A stretch of DNA of 35,781 nucleotides, taken from NCBI GenBank assembly GCA_016926235.1, contig JAFGOZ010000297.1:1-35781 (forward strand), given 5' to 3'. Position 1 is the stretch's first letter; every line of letters starts with the position of its first letter. Below are positions 16,261-25,028 of the stretch, piece after piece. The notes under the pieces are model-generated. The model did not search any database. It had not been told where the DNA came from and saw nothing but the letters and a program-made list of their open reading frames with translations. Made by a program: the position numbers and the translations under genes. The DNA comes from Bacteroidales bacterium (lineage in GTDB: Bacteria; Bacteroidota; Bacteroidia; Bacteroidales; UBA10428).

Positions 16261-17729
16261 GCAAATAGATTTATTACCTTCCTTTTTATGAAATTAATCG
16301 AATCCATAAATTGATTTGCCTTTAGTATATCCAGCCAGAATCCAACCAGTATAAAAATAAAACAGATTGAAGATCTAAATAAAATGGCATTCCATCCCTC
16401 AGTTGGTAAAAAATAAGATATGCCAATACAAACCCATACAGAAACAATACATACTGCTATATCTCTTACCTTATATGGGATGAAATACCGCTTCTGGCTT
16501 GCATAATAAATATATCCTACCGCGAAAAACATACCTATCATTTTTGCTATAGCCGCTCCTTCCTTCCCCATTATCGGCATTAAAATAAAAAGAAGCCCTG
16601 TACTTAACCCCGATCCGATGAAAATATTTTTCGCTATCGGGAGTGAATCTTTCACAATGAATGTACCTATTCCAATAACATTCGTTAGACCCACTGCAAG
16701 GAAAAAAAATACTAACATTGGTATGCAGGAAGCAGCTCTGGAATATTCAGCTGTTGCAACTAAAGGTAAAAATATTGGTGCCATAACCGTGAGAAGCAGA
16801 CACAGCCAACATCCTAGAAATATATATATGCTAAGGACACGGCTATATACTAATTTGGAATCAGGATTCCCTATTAGCGACATTGCAAATGGTCCCCATG
16901 CCAATTGAAATCCTTTATCAATGACCCCAATTACTGATGCCACTTGAAAAGAAAGAAAATAAATCCCAATTTCATCTGATTTCATGAAAAAAGGCATTAT
17001 GATACGATCAGAGGCATTTATTACCCACGCTGCTAAAGTCGCCGGGAAAATGGGAATGCTAAAAGAAAGCATTTCTTTAAATAGTGAAGTAGAAAAATAA
17101 CCTACTCCAACCCATCTCCTAAGAATTACAATAGTAACTATAGTGGTTAACATTCCAGTAAGAACCTGAGCAGCAAATGTACCAATTACCCCATAATCCA
17201 ATACCGCAACAAATAATATTATTATGGAGACAGCCACAATTGAGCTAAAAAAAGAATACTGCAACATTTGCCAAGGTTTACGAAGCAAACGCAGCCAATT
17301 GCTCAATATTTTTCCAAAAATAGAAAAGAAAGCAAATAATCCAATTAATATTGTTAGATTTTTAAAAGATAGTGATTTAAACAGTAAGTTGGTTAGCGGT
17401 TTCGCAAGTAAAAAAGTGGCTAAAAATAATGCAAAACCTAATACTATTTGAAACCAAAACCAACATGCAATCACACGCTTGCGATGAAGTAAATCATCGG
17501 AATCGAAAAACCAACGCCCTGATGCATTGTCTAAACTTGTTAGCGTAAGATCTAGGAGAGTATAAAACGCAAGAGCAATTCCTAACGCACCATAATCATG
17601 TGGTGAAAAATATCTTGTATAGATAGGAATTAAAAGTATATTTATAAAACGATTAATCGTTCCGGCAATACCATAAACAAAAGTGTCACTTCCTAATTGT
17701 TTGATATAGTTTATTTTTCGGTTTGTCAA
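16257..17729 (-). CDS. Wzx-type oligosaccharide flippase
   Basis: The 490-residue protein has about 12-14 hydrophobic spans and a typical Wzx/MOP-superfamily N-terminus (QLGSDTFVYGIAGTINRFINILLIP), with IYTRYFSPHDYGALG following. The IPIFPATLAAWVINASDRIIMPFF segment near 232-255 is also characteristic. It would flip the undecaprenyl-linked repeat unit to the periplasmic face. It is followed by the C5-epimerase-like gene with a 4-bp overlap and preceded, 64 bp upstream, by a methyltransferase. Confidence 0.9.
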   Translation of the reverse strand: MTNRKINYIKQLGSDTFVYGIAGTINRFINILLIPIYTRYFSPHDYGALGIALAFYTLLDLTLTSLDNASGRWFFDSDDLLHRKRVIACWFWFQIVLGFALFLATFLLAKPLTNLLFKSLSFKNLTILIGLFAFFSIFGKILSNWLRLLRKPWQMLQYSFFSSIVAVSIIILFVAVLDYGVIGTFAAQVLTGMLTTIVTIVILRRWVGVGYFSTSLFKEMLSFSIPIFPATLAAWVINASDRIIMPFFMKSDEIGIYFLSFQVASVIGVIDKGFQLAWGPFAMSLIGNPDSKLVYSRVLSIYIFLGCWLCLLLTVMAPIFLPLVATAEYSRAASCIPMLVFFFLAVGLTNVIGIGTFIVKDSLPIAKNIFIGSGLSTGLLFILMPIMGKEGAAIAKMIGMFFAVGYIYYASQKRYFIPYKVRDIAVCIVSVWVCIGISYFLPTEGWNAILFRSSICFIFILVGFWLDILKANQFMDSINFIKRKVINLFA

Positions 17730-17793
17730 AAAATATTCCTCTTATTTACCAAACAAGGATATAGCGAGATCTTCCGATATAGAAACCTACGTA

Positions 17794-18882
17794 TCACTTC
17801 AATGCCCTACAGATAGCAAAAATAAAATCACTTTCAATATCATTTGATTTTATTAAATTATCTTCAATTGAAATTAGTATTTGAATTATTCTGGAAGCAA
17901 TGTCATCTTCTGGCCTAAAATTATGTGCAATATCATTAAGTAGTTGCATTAAAATTGTTCCTCCCATGTTGTGTATTTCAATAACATCAAAATATTTAAA
18001 TAAGGCATTTTTTATTTCGGAGGATTCAGCAGCTTCAGAAGGATCCATTAATTGCATACGTAAACGACTTGGACGATACACTTTAGTTTTTAATTTGTTG
18101 TTACTCATACGAATGCGATAATGCTTTGGTAAAATATGCAGTAAAGCATTAACGATTTCAAGTTGCCTATCTGTCCACTGAAATTTCGATGGGCCGATAA
18201 AGTCATTTAAGATAAAAAAGCCAGATGGTTTCAGTGATTTAGCGATAGAGGCAAACAGATAATCTATATTAGTAAAATGATGAATCGCGTCTTCTCCCAA
18301 AATAATGTCATAATAATTTTGAGGAAGAGCAACATGATTGATATCGCATACTTGAAAATCTAATTGAGGATATGAATATTTATTTATCCTGGCATTTGCC
18401 TCTCTAATTCTTGATTCGGATATATCATATCCTACCAAACTTTTCCATGAACATTGCTTAAACCATAATACCTCCCTATCACCGGTTCCGCATCCCAACG
18501 ATAAGCCTGTCAGCGGAAAAAACGGTTTTAAATATCGTTCGGCAACATATCTATAGTAATCAAGTTCTCCACAATGCCCATTTATAGTATTCCTGCGCTC
18601 TTCTATTGCCGGAATATCGGTCCATGAACTGGCTTTTTTACGATCAGAAGACCAGGCAGATTTTATAACACTCACCTTTTTTTTAGGCCTTAGTCTATTA
18701 ACAACAAACATAAAATTTAAATTATATATTTTATTTAGTAAAGACAAGAAATCATATCTATTTATTAGATTATTTAACATTACTAATCCTTTAGTGCCCC
18801 CTTGCAAATGCTTGTTAGAGTAATTATTGCTTGTGATAAATAAGTCTTTTAAATTTGCCGTTGATGGGGTACAGATATTCAT
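17794..18882 (-). CDS. Class I SAM-dependent methyltransferase
   Basis: The 362-residue protein has a Rossmann-type SAM domain beginning at about residue 120, with motif I LSLGCGTGDRE (128-137), an acidic strand-end QVCDIN near 176 and YDIILGEDAIHHF near 190-203 (post-motif II). The first 110 residues are a basic N-terminal extension, ending in NGHCGELDYYRYVAERYL, that many polysaccharide-locus methyltransferases share. It most likely methylates a sugar or sugar substituent in the repeat unit. The target is unknown. It sits between a glycosyltransferase and Wzx. Confidence 0.78.
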   Translation of the reverse strand: MNICTPSTANLKDLFITSNNYSNKHLQGGTKGLVMLNNLINRYDFLSLLNKIYNLNFMFVVNRLRPKKKVSVIKSAWSSDRKKASSWTDIPAIEERRNTINGHCGELDYYRYVAERYLKPFFPLTGLSLGCGTGDREVLWFKQCSWKSLVGYDISESRIREANARINKYSYPQLDFQVCDINHVALPQNYYDIILGEDAIHHFTNIDYLFASIAKSLKPSGFFILNDFIGPSKFQWTDRQLEIVNALLHILPKHYRIRMSNNKLKTKVYRPSRLRMQLMDPSEAAESSEIKNALFKYFDVIEIHNMGGTILMQLLNDIAHNFRPEDDIASRIIQILISIEDNLIKSNDIESDFIFAICRALK

Positions 18883-18918
18883 GGTAGACTATTGCGGAAA
18901 AAAAATGTGAATAATTAA

Positions 18919-20232
18919 CTATCGGGGATTTGATTCAAGGATATGGACAAAATCAAGAAACTGCTTCTCTAATTGCGGTTTATCGGACAGCATTAAGGCC
19001 TTAACGCCTCCCTGATTAATAACAGATGTTATCACTTGTTTAAGTCTCATTTCTGACAGACCAAAACCATATAGATACCTTATGTCAGCGGGATCATATA
19101 AATATTTGTCAAAACTTTCTCCTTCAATCCATCGTAATATTTTTTCCGCTACGTGCTTAGCCGACTGATGGGTTTCAACAAACTCTCGTGCCTTTAACCC
19201 CAAGTTAACCCTAAAATCTTTATCTACGATCATTTTTTCAATTGCAGCTTCAATATTTAAAGGGTGGCAGTAATAAACAGGAGCAAGTTGATCACTTGTC
19301 AGCATTCCATCAATTTTCAAATGCTCGTCCGATGCATACCCACCAACTATAGAAGGCTTTCCCAAAAAAGCTGCCTCAGTAGCTAAGCCAGCCATTCGGA
19401 CATCGGAATACAATTCATCAATAACAAAATCACATCTGCTAATTTCTTCCAGCACTTCACGATTAGGTCTGTTGATTATTTTAATAAACTCTATTTTATA
19501 ACCTCTGCCTGAAAGATCATCTATTGCCTTTTCTATGATATCGCTCCCTTTACAATATGGGCGTGAGGGTGCATGCAATATCCTGACCGCTCCATTCATG
19601 CGTTTATGCTTATTTTTCACCTGTTGAATACCTTCAGGCAGTTTATAAGGCATACCGATAAATAATCCAGGTATAAATCTCTTCTCATGAAACTGTGCAG
19701 ACAAGTGATGAGCTATAACAATATCTGCATTTTTTTCGATCTTTTGAACAGTATGCTTAATTTTTTTTGTCAATCCTATACATTCTTCTGGAGATATTGA
19801 ATTATCTAAAGACATGAAAACTCCGTTAATATAGGGGGGCCGATGGTCTGTTCCATTAAAGATAAAAATGATCTTTTTACCTAATAATTTTAAAAGTGTT
19901 AAATCAAGCAATTTAAAATAACTTGCCCCTGATGTATAAATAAACGTATTATACTTTGGCAGGATCGAAAAAAAGTATATCAGTATCAAGATGGTTCTAA
20001 ATTTTTCAAAAAAAATTTTCTTATACTTGGAATGTGTTGCTTCTTGAATCTTAACATGAATTCGCCTTATGAATTTTGCTATTCCCTGCGAAAAGTCTTC
20101 ATAGGCAAATTGATGCACAGAAAAATCCACGCAATCGCATTTAATCCCTAGACTATCAAAACCTTTTTTCAAGTTTGAAGAATATCCCGCAATCTCGACA
20201 GGCCCAATAAATATCCTTACCCTACTTTTCAT
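18919..20232 (-). CDS. GT-B glycosyltransferase, GT4-like
   Basis: The 437-residue protein starts RVRIFIGPVEIAGYSSNLKKGF, a typical GT-B N-terminal strand and loop. It has IFIFNGTDHRPP near 128, VRILHAPSRPYCKGSD near 226-241 (start of the C-terminal Rossmann domain), CDFVIDELYSD near 270 and AAFLGKPSIVGGY near 290, in place of the canonical E-x7-E loop. The C-terminal 50 residues look like an extra helical tail. It is a divergent member, and the sugar is unknown. Its ATG lies 11 bp inside the preceding HisF-like gene, so it is coupled to the amidino module, making transfer of the amidino sugar a reasonable but untested idea. Confidence 0.72.
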   Translation of the reverse strand: MKSRVRIFIGPVEIAGYSSNLKKGFDSLGIKCDCVDFSVHQFAYEDFSQGIAKFIRRIHVKIQEATHSKYKKIFFEKFRTILILIYFFSILPKYNTFIYTSGASYFKLLDLTLLKLLGKKIIFIFNGTDHRPPYINGVFMSLDNSISPEECIGLTKKIKHTVQKIEKNADIVIAHHLSAQFHEKRFIPGLFIGMPYKLPEGIQQVKNKHKRMNGAVRILHAPSRPYCKGSDIIEKAIDDLSGRGYKIEFIKIINRPNREVLEEISRCDFVIDELYSDVRMAGLATEAAFLGKPSIVGGYASDEHLKIDGMLTSDQLAPVYYCHPLNIEAAIEKMIVDKDFRVNLGLKAREFVETHQSAKHVAEKILRWIEGESFDKYLYDPADIRYLYGFGLSEMRLKQVITSVINQGGVKALMLSDKPQLEKQFLDFVHILESNPR

Positions 20233-20998
20233 TATTACCCTCTAATAATCCCCTTAAATCCTCTTTATCCGGGAAATTTACAAGTACCCCCAGTCCTTTC
20301 TTTTGGTAGACAACCATACTGCCCAAAGCTACTGCGGAAACATGGGCATTATTGATTACTTCGCCTATATCTTGAACGTTTCCAGCCCCACCATTTGCGA
20401 TCACAGGGATAGAAACAGCACTTACAACCTGAGCTGTACAATCTATGTCAAAGCCCTTCCATGTACCTTCGCGGTCGATAGATGTTAAGAGGATCTCACC
20501 AGCACCACGGTCTTGAACCTCTTTTGCCCATTTCACCGGACTTATTTTCTGATTGACCATACCGGACATACTATAAACCTGATACTGCCCCCAAAAATTC
20601 CTTCTATAATCGATAGCTATTATCACGCTCTGACTGCCAAATGCATTGGCCAGTTCGGTGATGATCTCAGGATTCTCAAATGGATACGAATTTATAACAA
20701 TCTTTTCAAATCCTATTTCAAAAATATGTTCTGCCATCTGCACACTGCGGACACCTCCACCATAGGAAAGGGGCATAAAGCATTGATTGGCAATTTCTTG
20801 AAGAACTCTATAGTTCGGCGCCTTATTATCCCTACTGGCAGTGATATCGAGAAAGGTCAATTCGTCAACCTCAAGTTCGTTGAATATCCGGCAGGTGTTT
20901 GATGGATCACCGATATAGCTGAATTTTTTAAACTGGACAGTCTTTACAAGAGAGTCCTCACGTAGGAGCAAACAAGGGATAATGCGCACTTTAAGCAT
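20222..20998 (-). CDS. hisF2: HisF-like cyclase paralogue of the surface-sugar amidotransferase module (HisF2/WbuZ)
   Basis: This is a 258-residue TIM-barrel homologue of imidazole-glycerol-phosphate synthase HisF, with RIIPCLLL at the N-terminus, PLSYGGGVRS near 76-85, VIIAIDYRRN near 126 and IPVIANGGAGN near 195-205. The catalytic Asp11 of true HisF is replaced by Leu11 (PCLLL instead of PCLDV), while the Asp of AIDYR is kept. That fits HisF2-type paralogues, which act as the ammonia conduit for the WbpG amidotransferase rather than in histidine synthesis. No other his genes are present. It follows HisH by 38 bp and overlaps the next glycosyltransferase by 11 bp. Confidence 0.88.
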   Translation of the reverse strand: MLKVRIIPCLLLREDSLVKTVQFKKFSYIGDPSNTCRIFNELEVDELTFLDITASRDNKAPNYRVLQEIANQCFMPLSYGGGVRSVQMAEHIFEIGFEKIVINSYPFENPEIITELANAFGSQSVIIAIDYRRNFWGQYQVYSMSGMVNQKISPVKWAKEVQDRGAGEILLTSIDREGTWKGFDIDCTAQVVSAVSIPVIANGGAGNVQDIGEVINNAHVSAVALGSMVVYQKKGLGVLVNFPDKEDLRGLLEGNNEK

Positions 20999-21036
20999 AA
21001 TAGCAAGAGTCCGTTCTAACGAATAAATGGGGATTT

Positions 21037-21648
21037 TTAAAGTTTGGAGAAGTTTTCAAGTAGACGCATTCCAAAACGATGGCTCTTTTCAGGATGAAAT
21101 TGAACGCCAAAGATATTGTCATTCTGAATTGCCGAATCAAATGGATAGCCGTATATTGTTTTTAGAATTGAATATCTTTCGTCCTCGACCTGAGCATGAT
21201 AAGAATGGACAAAATAGAAACAATGTTCTGACTCAAAATTTTCGGTCAAACGGCAATGAGTGGTTCTATTAACCAAGTTCCATCCCATATGAGGAATTTT
21301 CAAAGTCGATTCATTAGAGAAACGGAATTTGATTGTCTTCGCCGGGACCCAACCCAACCCATCGCATTGTCCTTCCTCACTACTTTTAGTCAGAATCTGC
21401 ATTCCAAGGCAGATGCCTAGAATAGGTACTTTTTCCTTTAAAGCCTTTTGTTCGAGAATTTCTTTAAGCCCGGATTTGGTAATCCTCTCCATGGCCCGAT
21501 CAAAATGCCCAACTCCCGGCAGAATTATTTTTCTGGCCGCTGCTATTTCTTCGACGTCAGAAGAGATACGAGCCTTCACACCTATTTTTTTGAGCATATT
21601 GACAATTGAACCCGTATTTCCCATGCCGTAATTAATTATGGTGATCAT
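21037..21648 (-). CDS. hisH2: HisH-like glutaminase subunit (HisH2)
   Basis: The 203-residue class I glutamine amidotransferase has the full triad: Cys80 in LGICLGMQIL, His185 and Glu187 in GVQFHPEKS. It also has the N-terminal INYGMGN and PGVGHFDRAM segments of HisH. It would hydrolyse glutamine and pass ammonia through the HisF-like barrel to the WbpG-like enzyme, as described for the P. aeruginosa O5 acetamidino sugar pathway. It lies 9 bp after the WbpG-like gene and 38 bp before HisF2, the canonical order. Confidence 0.9.
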   Translation of the reverse strand: MITIINYGMGNTGSIVNMLKKIGVKARISSDVEEIAAARKIILPGVGHFDRAMERITKSGLKEILEQKALKEKVPILGICLGMQILTKSSEEGQCDGLGWVPAKTIKFRFSNESTLKIPHMGWNLVNRTTHCRLTENFESEHCFYFVHSYHAQVEDERYSILKTIYGYPFDSAIQNDNIFGVQFHPEKSHRFGMRLLENFSKL

Positions 21649-21657
21649 AATTTTCTC

Positions 21658-22863
21658 TTATTGAGGCATGTCTGATAATGGTTCCTGTTTAACAGTCATG
21701 GACTGTTTATTCTTGTCCTTACAGGCATATCTTAAATAAAACGATTTCGGGACAAAATTGTTTTTATACATAATCCAAAAAAAAGGTCTCATGGCCTCAA
21801 ATGTTTTCTTGTATGTCTTGAATTCAGCCACACTTCTAGGTTTATCTTTCATCATGTTTTCAAATGCCGTATCAGTATAGTTTAGTCTTTGCTTAATATA
21901 TTCCAGTAGGTCAGGGTCTATTTCAGGGGGCGAATTATAAATTTCCAAGGCCCTCTCGCGAGGCAACAATCCTAACCGGACCGACGCTGATAAACTGAGA
22001 TTTCTCTGGTCCATATTGAATTTATATGGATTGTGATAACTAATGCTAAAGGCAGTCATCCTGTTTTCTAAATGATGTCCGCCATAATAAGTCCAGTTAA
22101 AATTTTTAGCTAAAAATTCACGTGCATACTCTTTGGAGTAATTTATATACCATAAAGGTCTGATTTTACGTATTCGTTTTATTAAAATCCATTTAAGAAA
22201 GGGGAGAAGTGTCATATTAGGGAACGTCTTCATCTTCATGCTGCCATATAAATCATGAATTGACTTAATATAGCGACCATCAAAATAGCTGTAGCCAATT
22301 GGTGCAACGCCTTCTGTTTTGTATGAATGTCCCTCTAAAATATATTTTAAATTATGTTGTGATGCCGCACGATAAAGGACTTCTGTCAGCGCTATATCTG
22401 TTGGAATATCAATTGCGGGCACACTTGCTTTTAGAAAAGCGCGGTAGATATCATCCATTTCTTTGTTATCGACAACATAAGTATATAAATCAACGCCTAA
22501 TTTTTTTGTCAGTTTTCTGATGTTCTCATTAGCGATGGTTGTACTCCAAGTATTATCATAATTTACAGCTAAAGGTCGAAGCCCCATATCCACTGCCTTG
22601 TAAAGCATATAAGATGAATCTGTGCCACCGCTGATACCAACCACGCAATCATATTTTTTTGTTTTGCCATTTTCCTTGATAGTTTCAACTAGTTCCTTGA
22701 ACTTCTGTTCGCCTTCAGGCAAGCCTGTTTTATATTCTTTTTCAAGGTCTTCAACCTGGTGACAATAATTGCAGATACCTTTATCATCAAAAACAATGCC
22801 AGGTACATTTTCATCATAAATACATCTTGCACAAATTTTTATATTCTTTTCTGTATGATACAT
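21658..22863 (-). CDS. wbpG: N-acetyl sugar amidotransferase (WbpG/WbuX/PseA-like)
   Basis: The 401-residue protein has an N-terminal two-CxxC zinc site (Cys11, Cys14, Cys31, Cys34), followed by an ATP-pyrophosphatase PP-loop (GISGGTDSS, residues 76-84), EGHSYKTEG near 200 and YGGHHLENR near 260. WbpG-family enzymes activate the acetamido group of a nucleotide sugar with ATP and replace its oxygen with ammonia, giving an acetamidino group. With HisH2 and HisF2 directly downstream the set is complete. The acetamido substrate could come from either 3-N-acetyl cassette in this locus. The C-terminal 30 residues (after KSFYLRY) look like a nonconserved tail. Confidence 0.9.
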   Translation of the reverse strand: MYHTEKNIKICARCIYDENVPGIVFDDKGICNYCHQVEDLEKEYKTGLPEGEQKFKELVETIKENGKTKKYDCVVGISGGTDSSYMLYKAVDMGLRPLAVNYDNTWSTTIANENIRKLTKKLGVDLYTYVVDNKEMDDIYRAFLKASVPAIDIPTDIALTEVLYRAASQHNLKYILEGHSYKTEGVAPIGYSYFDGRYIKSIHDLYGSMKMKTFPNMTLLPFLKWILIKRIRKIRPLWYINYSKEYAREFLAKNFNWTYYGGHHLENRMTAFSISYHNPYKFNMDQRNLSLSASVRLGLLPRERALEIYNSPPEIDPDLLEYIKQRLNYTDTAFENMMKDKPRSVAEFKTYKKTFEAMRPFFWIMYKNNFVPKSFYLRYACKDKNKQSMTVKQEPLSDMPQ

Positions 22864-22887
22864 TTATACGCCTCATTTTATATTCTT

Positions 22888-24174
22888 TCACTGATGCTTG
22901 GTTAGCTGTGAGAATTTTGACTGTGGTCCTGGCTCCCATTGAATATTTTGTAATTCACCTCGTACACGTTTGTCAGGTGTTACATGTAAATATATTTTGC
23001 TTTTTGCGTCAGAAGCTACTGATAAAGCCTCTTCTCTGGTTTTTGCCAACGTTACAATGCAGCCTACCCTTGCCATACTGCTATTCAGAATTGATACATA
23101 CTCCCCTGGTTTTATCCAGCTCTCGACAGAATGAACGCATGACAGATTGCTGGCCACCTCCACCCCAGTAACACCTGTAAGTATCCCTGGTATTTCAGAA
23201 TAGAAAAAAGAATAGCATGCACCCCGATAAAATTCAATTTGTGGGGTATCAGCTTCTCCGAGATAAAATCTTGCTATCCATTGAGGATAATTCATCCCGG
23301 AAACATGGCTAGCGATTGGATGGGAGGTATGTCCGCCACCTGCACGCGCCCCCATTTCAAGGACTATCACAGAACCATCTTCTGTTACAATATATTCAAT
23401 GTGCCCAATCCCCTCTTGAATACCCAGAGCACGCATTATTTTATCCGAAATATCCCCTATTTTCTTAACAATCTCTGGGGAGAACTTACCTGGATAACTG
23501 ATATCTATTGCGACTCGGGAAGAATAAGGTGCCATAACCTTATCACTAAAGGCAATCAGATGGGTTCTTTCTTTAAATCTGACTACTTCAACAGATGTCT
23601 CAATACCATTGATAAATTTTTCTATTATCATTCGGTTGTTTCGCTGAAGATATTGTGATGCCGTCTTAAAGCCCTGTGAAACAGTTTCAGGTGAGTGAAT
23701 AACAAAGACTCCCCTCCCCCCACCGCCAGAATCAACTGGTTTAATCACTAACGGGTAGCCAACCTTCTCGGCAAAGTCGTAGATTTCATTTTTATGCAAA
23801 ATGACGCGGAAATCAGGCTGCGAAATTCCAGCGGCCTGCCATGCCTCCCTCATTGTTCCTTTATCGATAACGGCATTAGCTGTTGCCATGCTTATGCCTT
23901 TTAATCCCAAGAAGTCAGAAACATAAGCTGCTGACTTAATACCATATTCGTTTATGGAAAAAATGCCATCAATTTTATATTTATTAGCGATTTCTAACAC
24001 ATCAGCACTCTTTGTAATATCAACGCATACAAAGTCCGGGGTAATTTCTTTACCGATAGATTTAGGGTTCCCATCCAGTATTATGAGTCGGACATGCTCC
24101 ATCTTTGATACTTCGAGCAAAAAATTTTTATTCGCTATGCTTGCGCCTAAAATTATAAGTTTTTTCTTTTCCAT
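22888..24174 (-). CDS. ATP-grasp domain ligase
   Basis: The 428-residue protein has a pre-ATP-grasp N-terminal fold (KLIILGASIANK), the KGTMREAWQAAGI entry helix (105-117), the ATP-binding loop VIKPVDSGGGGRG (143-155), and the metal/ATP site GHIEYI..DGSVIVLEMGARAGGG (about 262-290). It resembles PurK/carbamoyl-phosphate-synthetase L-like and amino-acid ligases, which couple ATP to a carboxylate via an acyl-phosphate and join it to an amine. In an amino-sugar locus an amide-bond-forming decoration of a sugar amine is attractive. No substrate is known. It follows the RraA-like gene by 25 bp and precedes WbpG by 24 bp. Confidence 0.8.
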   Translation of the reverse strand: MEKKKLIILGASIANKNFLLEVSKMEHVRLIILDGNPKSIGKEITPDFVCVDITKSADVLEIANKYKIDGIFSINEYGIKSAAYVSDFLGLKGISMATANAVIDKGTMREAWQAAGISQPDFRVILHKNEIYDFAEKVGYPLVIKPVDSGGGGRGVFVIHSPETVSQGFKTASQYLQRNNRMIIEKFINGIETSVEVVRFKERTHLIAFSDKVMAPYSSRVAIDISYPGKFSPEIVKKIGDISDKIMRALGIQEGIGHIEYIVTEDGSVIVLEMGARAGGGHTSHPIASHVSGMNYPQWIARFYLGEADTPQIEFYRGACYSFFYSEIPGILTGVTGVEVASNLSCVHSVESWIKPGEYVSILNSSMARVGCIVTLAKTREEALSVASDAKSKIYLHVTPDKRVRGELQNIQWEPGPQSKFSQLTKHQ

Positions 24175-24199
24175 AATCTGTAATAATATCCTTAAAAGA

Positions 24200-24865
24200 T
24201 CAACTTATTGAATTAATATCATTTTTCTTATGATATTTTTTTAAGCATACTGTGTCATAAGTATCCCATTTAAGACGATCCACACAATCATACCAGGTAT
24301 CCTCTTGTTCTTCAATCCAATCGAGTTTATCTAAAAACTCTTTATCTTGAATTTGTTTAGGTATAACAACAACGCCAGCATCATCACAAACTGCGATGGC
24401 ATCCATATACAATTGTTGTCTTGTTTCGATGATATCCCTATCAAATGGGATATCATTCTTTCTATTAAAACACCCTATAGGTGTCTCACCCTCTAACCAT
24501 ATGGGCCAATTTTCTTTTAACAAGTTTGGTACATCGCGTAAATATCCACGCACTACTATCGCTGAAACCTGTCTATACAACATTAAGAATTTAGATACAA
24601 GGTGACCAAACACTGCCCGTCTTCCACAATTAAAAGTGTCTACTAAGGCTATATCGCCTTCTTGAATATTTCTCAATTGCTCATGCACTTCCCAGTTACT
24701 CTCGTTATATGCATAAACCCAAAATACCCTGCCAACAGTAAAATGACCTCGATTCAATGCATATACATCAGGAATATCTCCAGATTTATTCATGCAATCT
24801 GCAATTTCTGTTGTTGAAATACGATTACGTTTTATCTTATCAATGATCTGATTTCTAATATCCAA
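24200..24865 (-). CDS. RraA-like / HMG aldolase-fold protein
   Basis: The 221-residue protein has the RraA/HMG-CHA aldolase fold pattern: ISTTEIADCMNKSG at the N-terminus, EGDIALVDTFNCGRRAVFGHLVS near 73-95, and SAIVVRGYLRDVPNLLKENWPIWLEGETPIG near 105-135, ending with VCDDAGVVVIP. The family Arg-Asp pair that binds the metal and pyruvate enolate is present in YLRD, but the usual Asp-Gly before it (VIDGAVRD-type) is Arg-Gly here. Family members are pyruvate-type aldolases/decarboxylases or RNase E regulators. Membership in an operon between an ATP-grasp ligase and a methyltransferase points to small-molecule chemistry. A 163-bp gap follows upstream. The true substrate is unknown. Confidence 0.75.
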   Translation of the reverse strand: MDIRNQIIDKIKRNRISTTEIADCMNKSGDIPDVYALNRGHFTVGRVFWVYAYNESNWEVHEQLRNIQEGDIALVDTFNCGRRAVFGHLVSKFLMLYRQVSAIVVRGYLRDVPNLLKENWPIWLEGETPIGCFNRKNDIPFDRDIIETRQQLYMDAIAVCDDAGVVVIPKQIQDKEFLDKLDWIEEQEDTWYDCVDRLKWDTYDTVCLKKYHKKNDINSIS

Positions 24866-25028
24866 TGTATCCTCCTTTTTATTTAATCAATCCCTATTAG
24901 GTCATATCCACCATCTTTTAAAACACTGCAAAAAGGGTTTTATCACAGTGAATGAAAAGGATTATCGATGACATAATTGTTTATGTATTTTCCTATGTCC
25001 CGAAAGACATGATTATTATACCATATCC

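Noticed and set aside
20222..21648. Histidine biosynthesis genes (hisH, hisF)
   Set aside because: They are alone, sit directly after a WbpG-like amidotransferase, and the HisF copy lacks the catalytic Asp11. This is the surface-sugar amidotransferase set, not a his operon.
22888..24174. Carbamoyl-phosphate synthase large chain
   Set aside because: Only one ATP-grasp unit of 428 residues is present, without the second synthetase half or the allosteric domain. A stand-alone ligase fits better.
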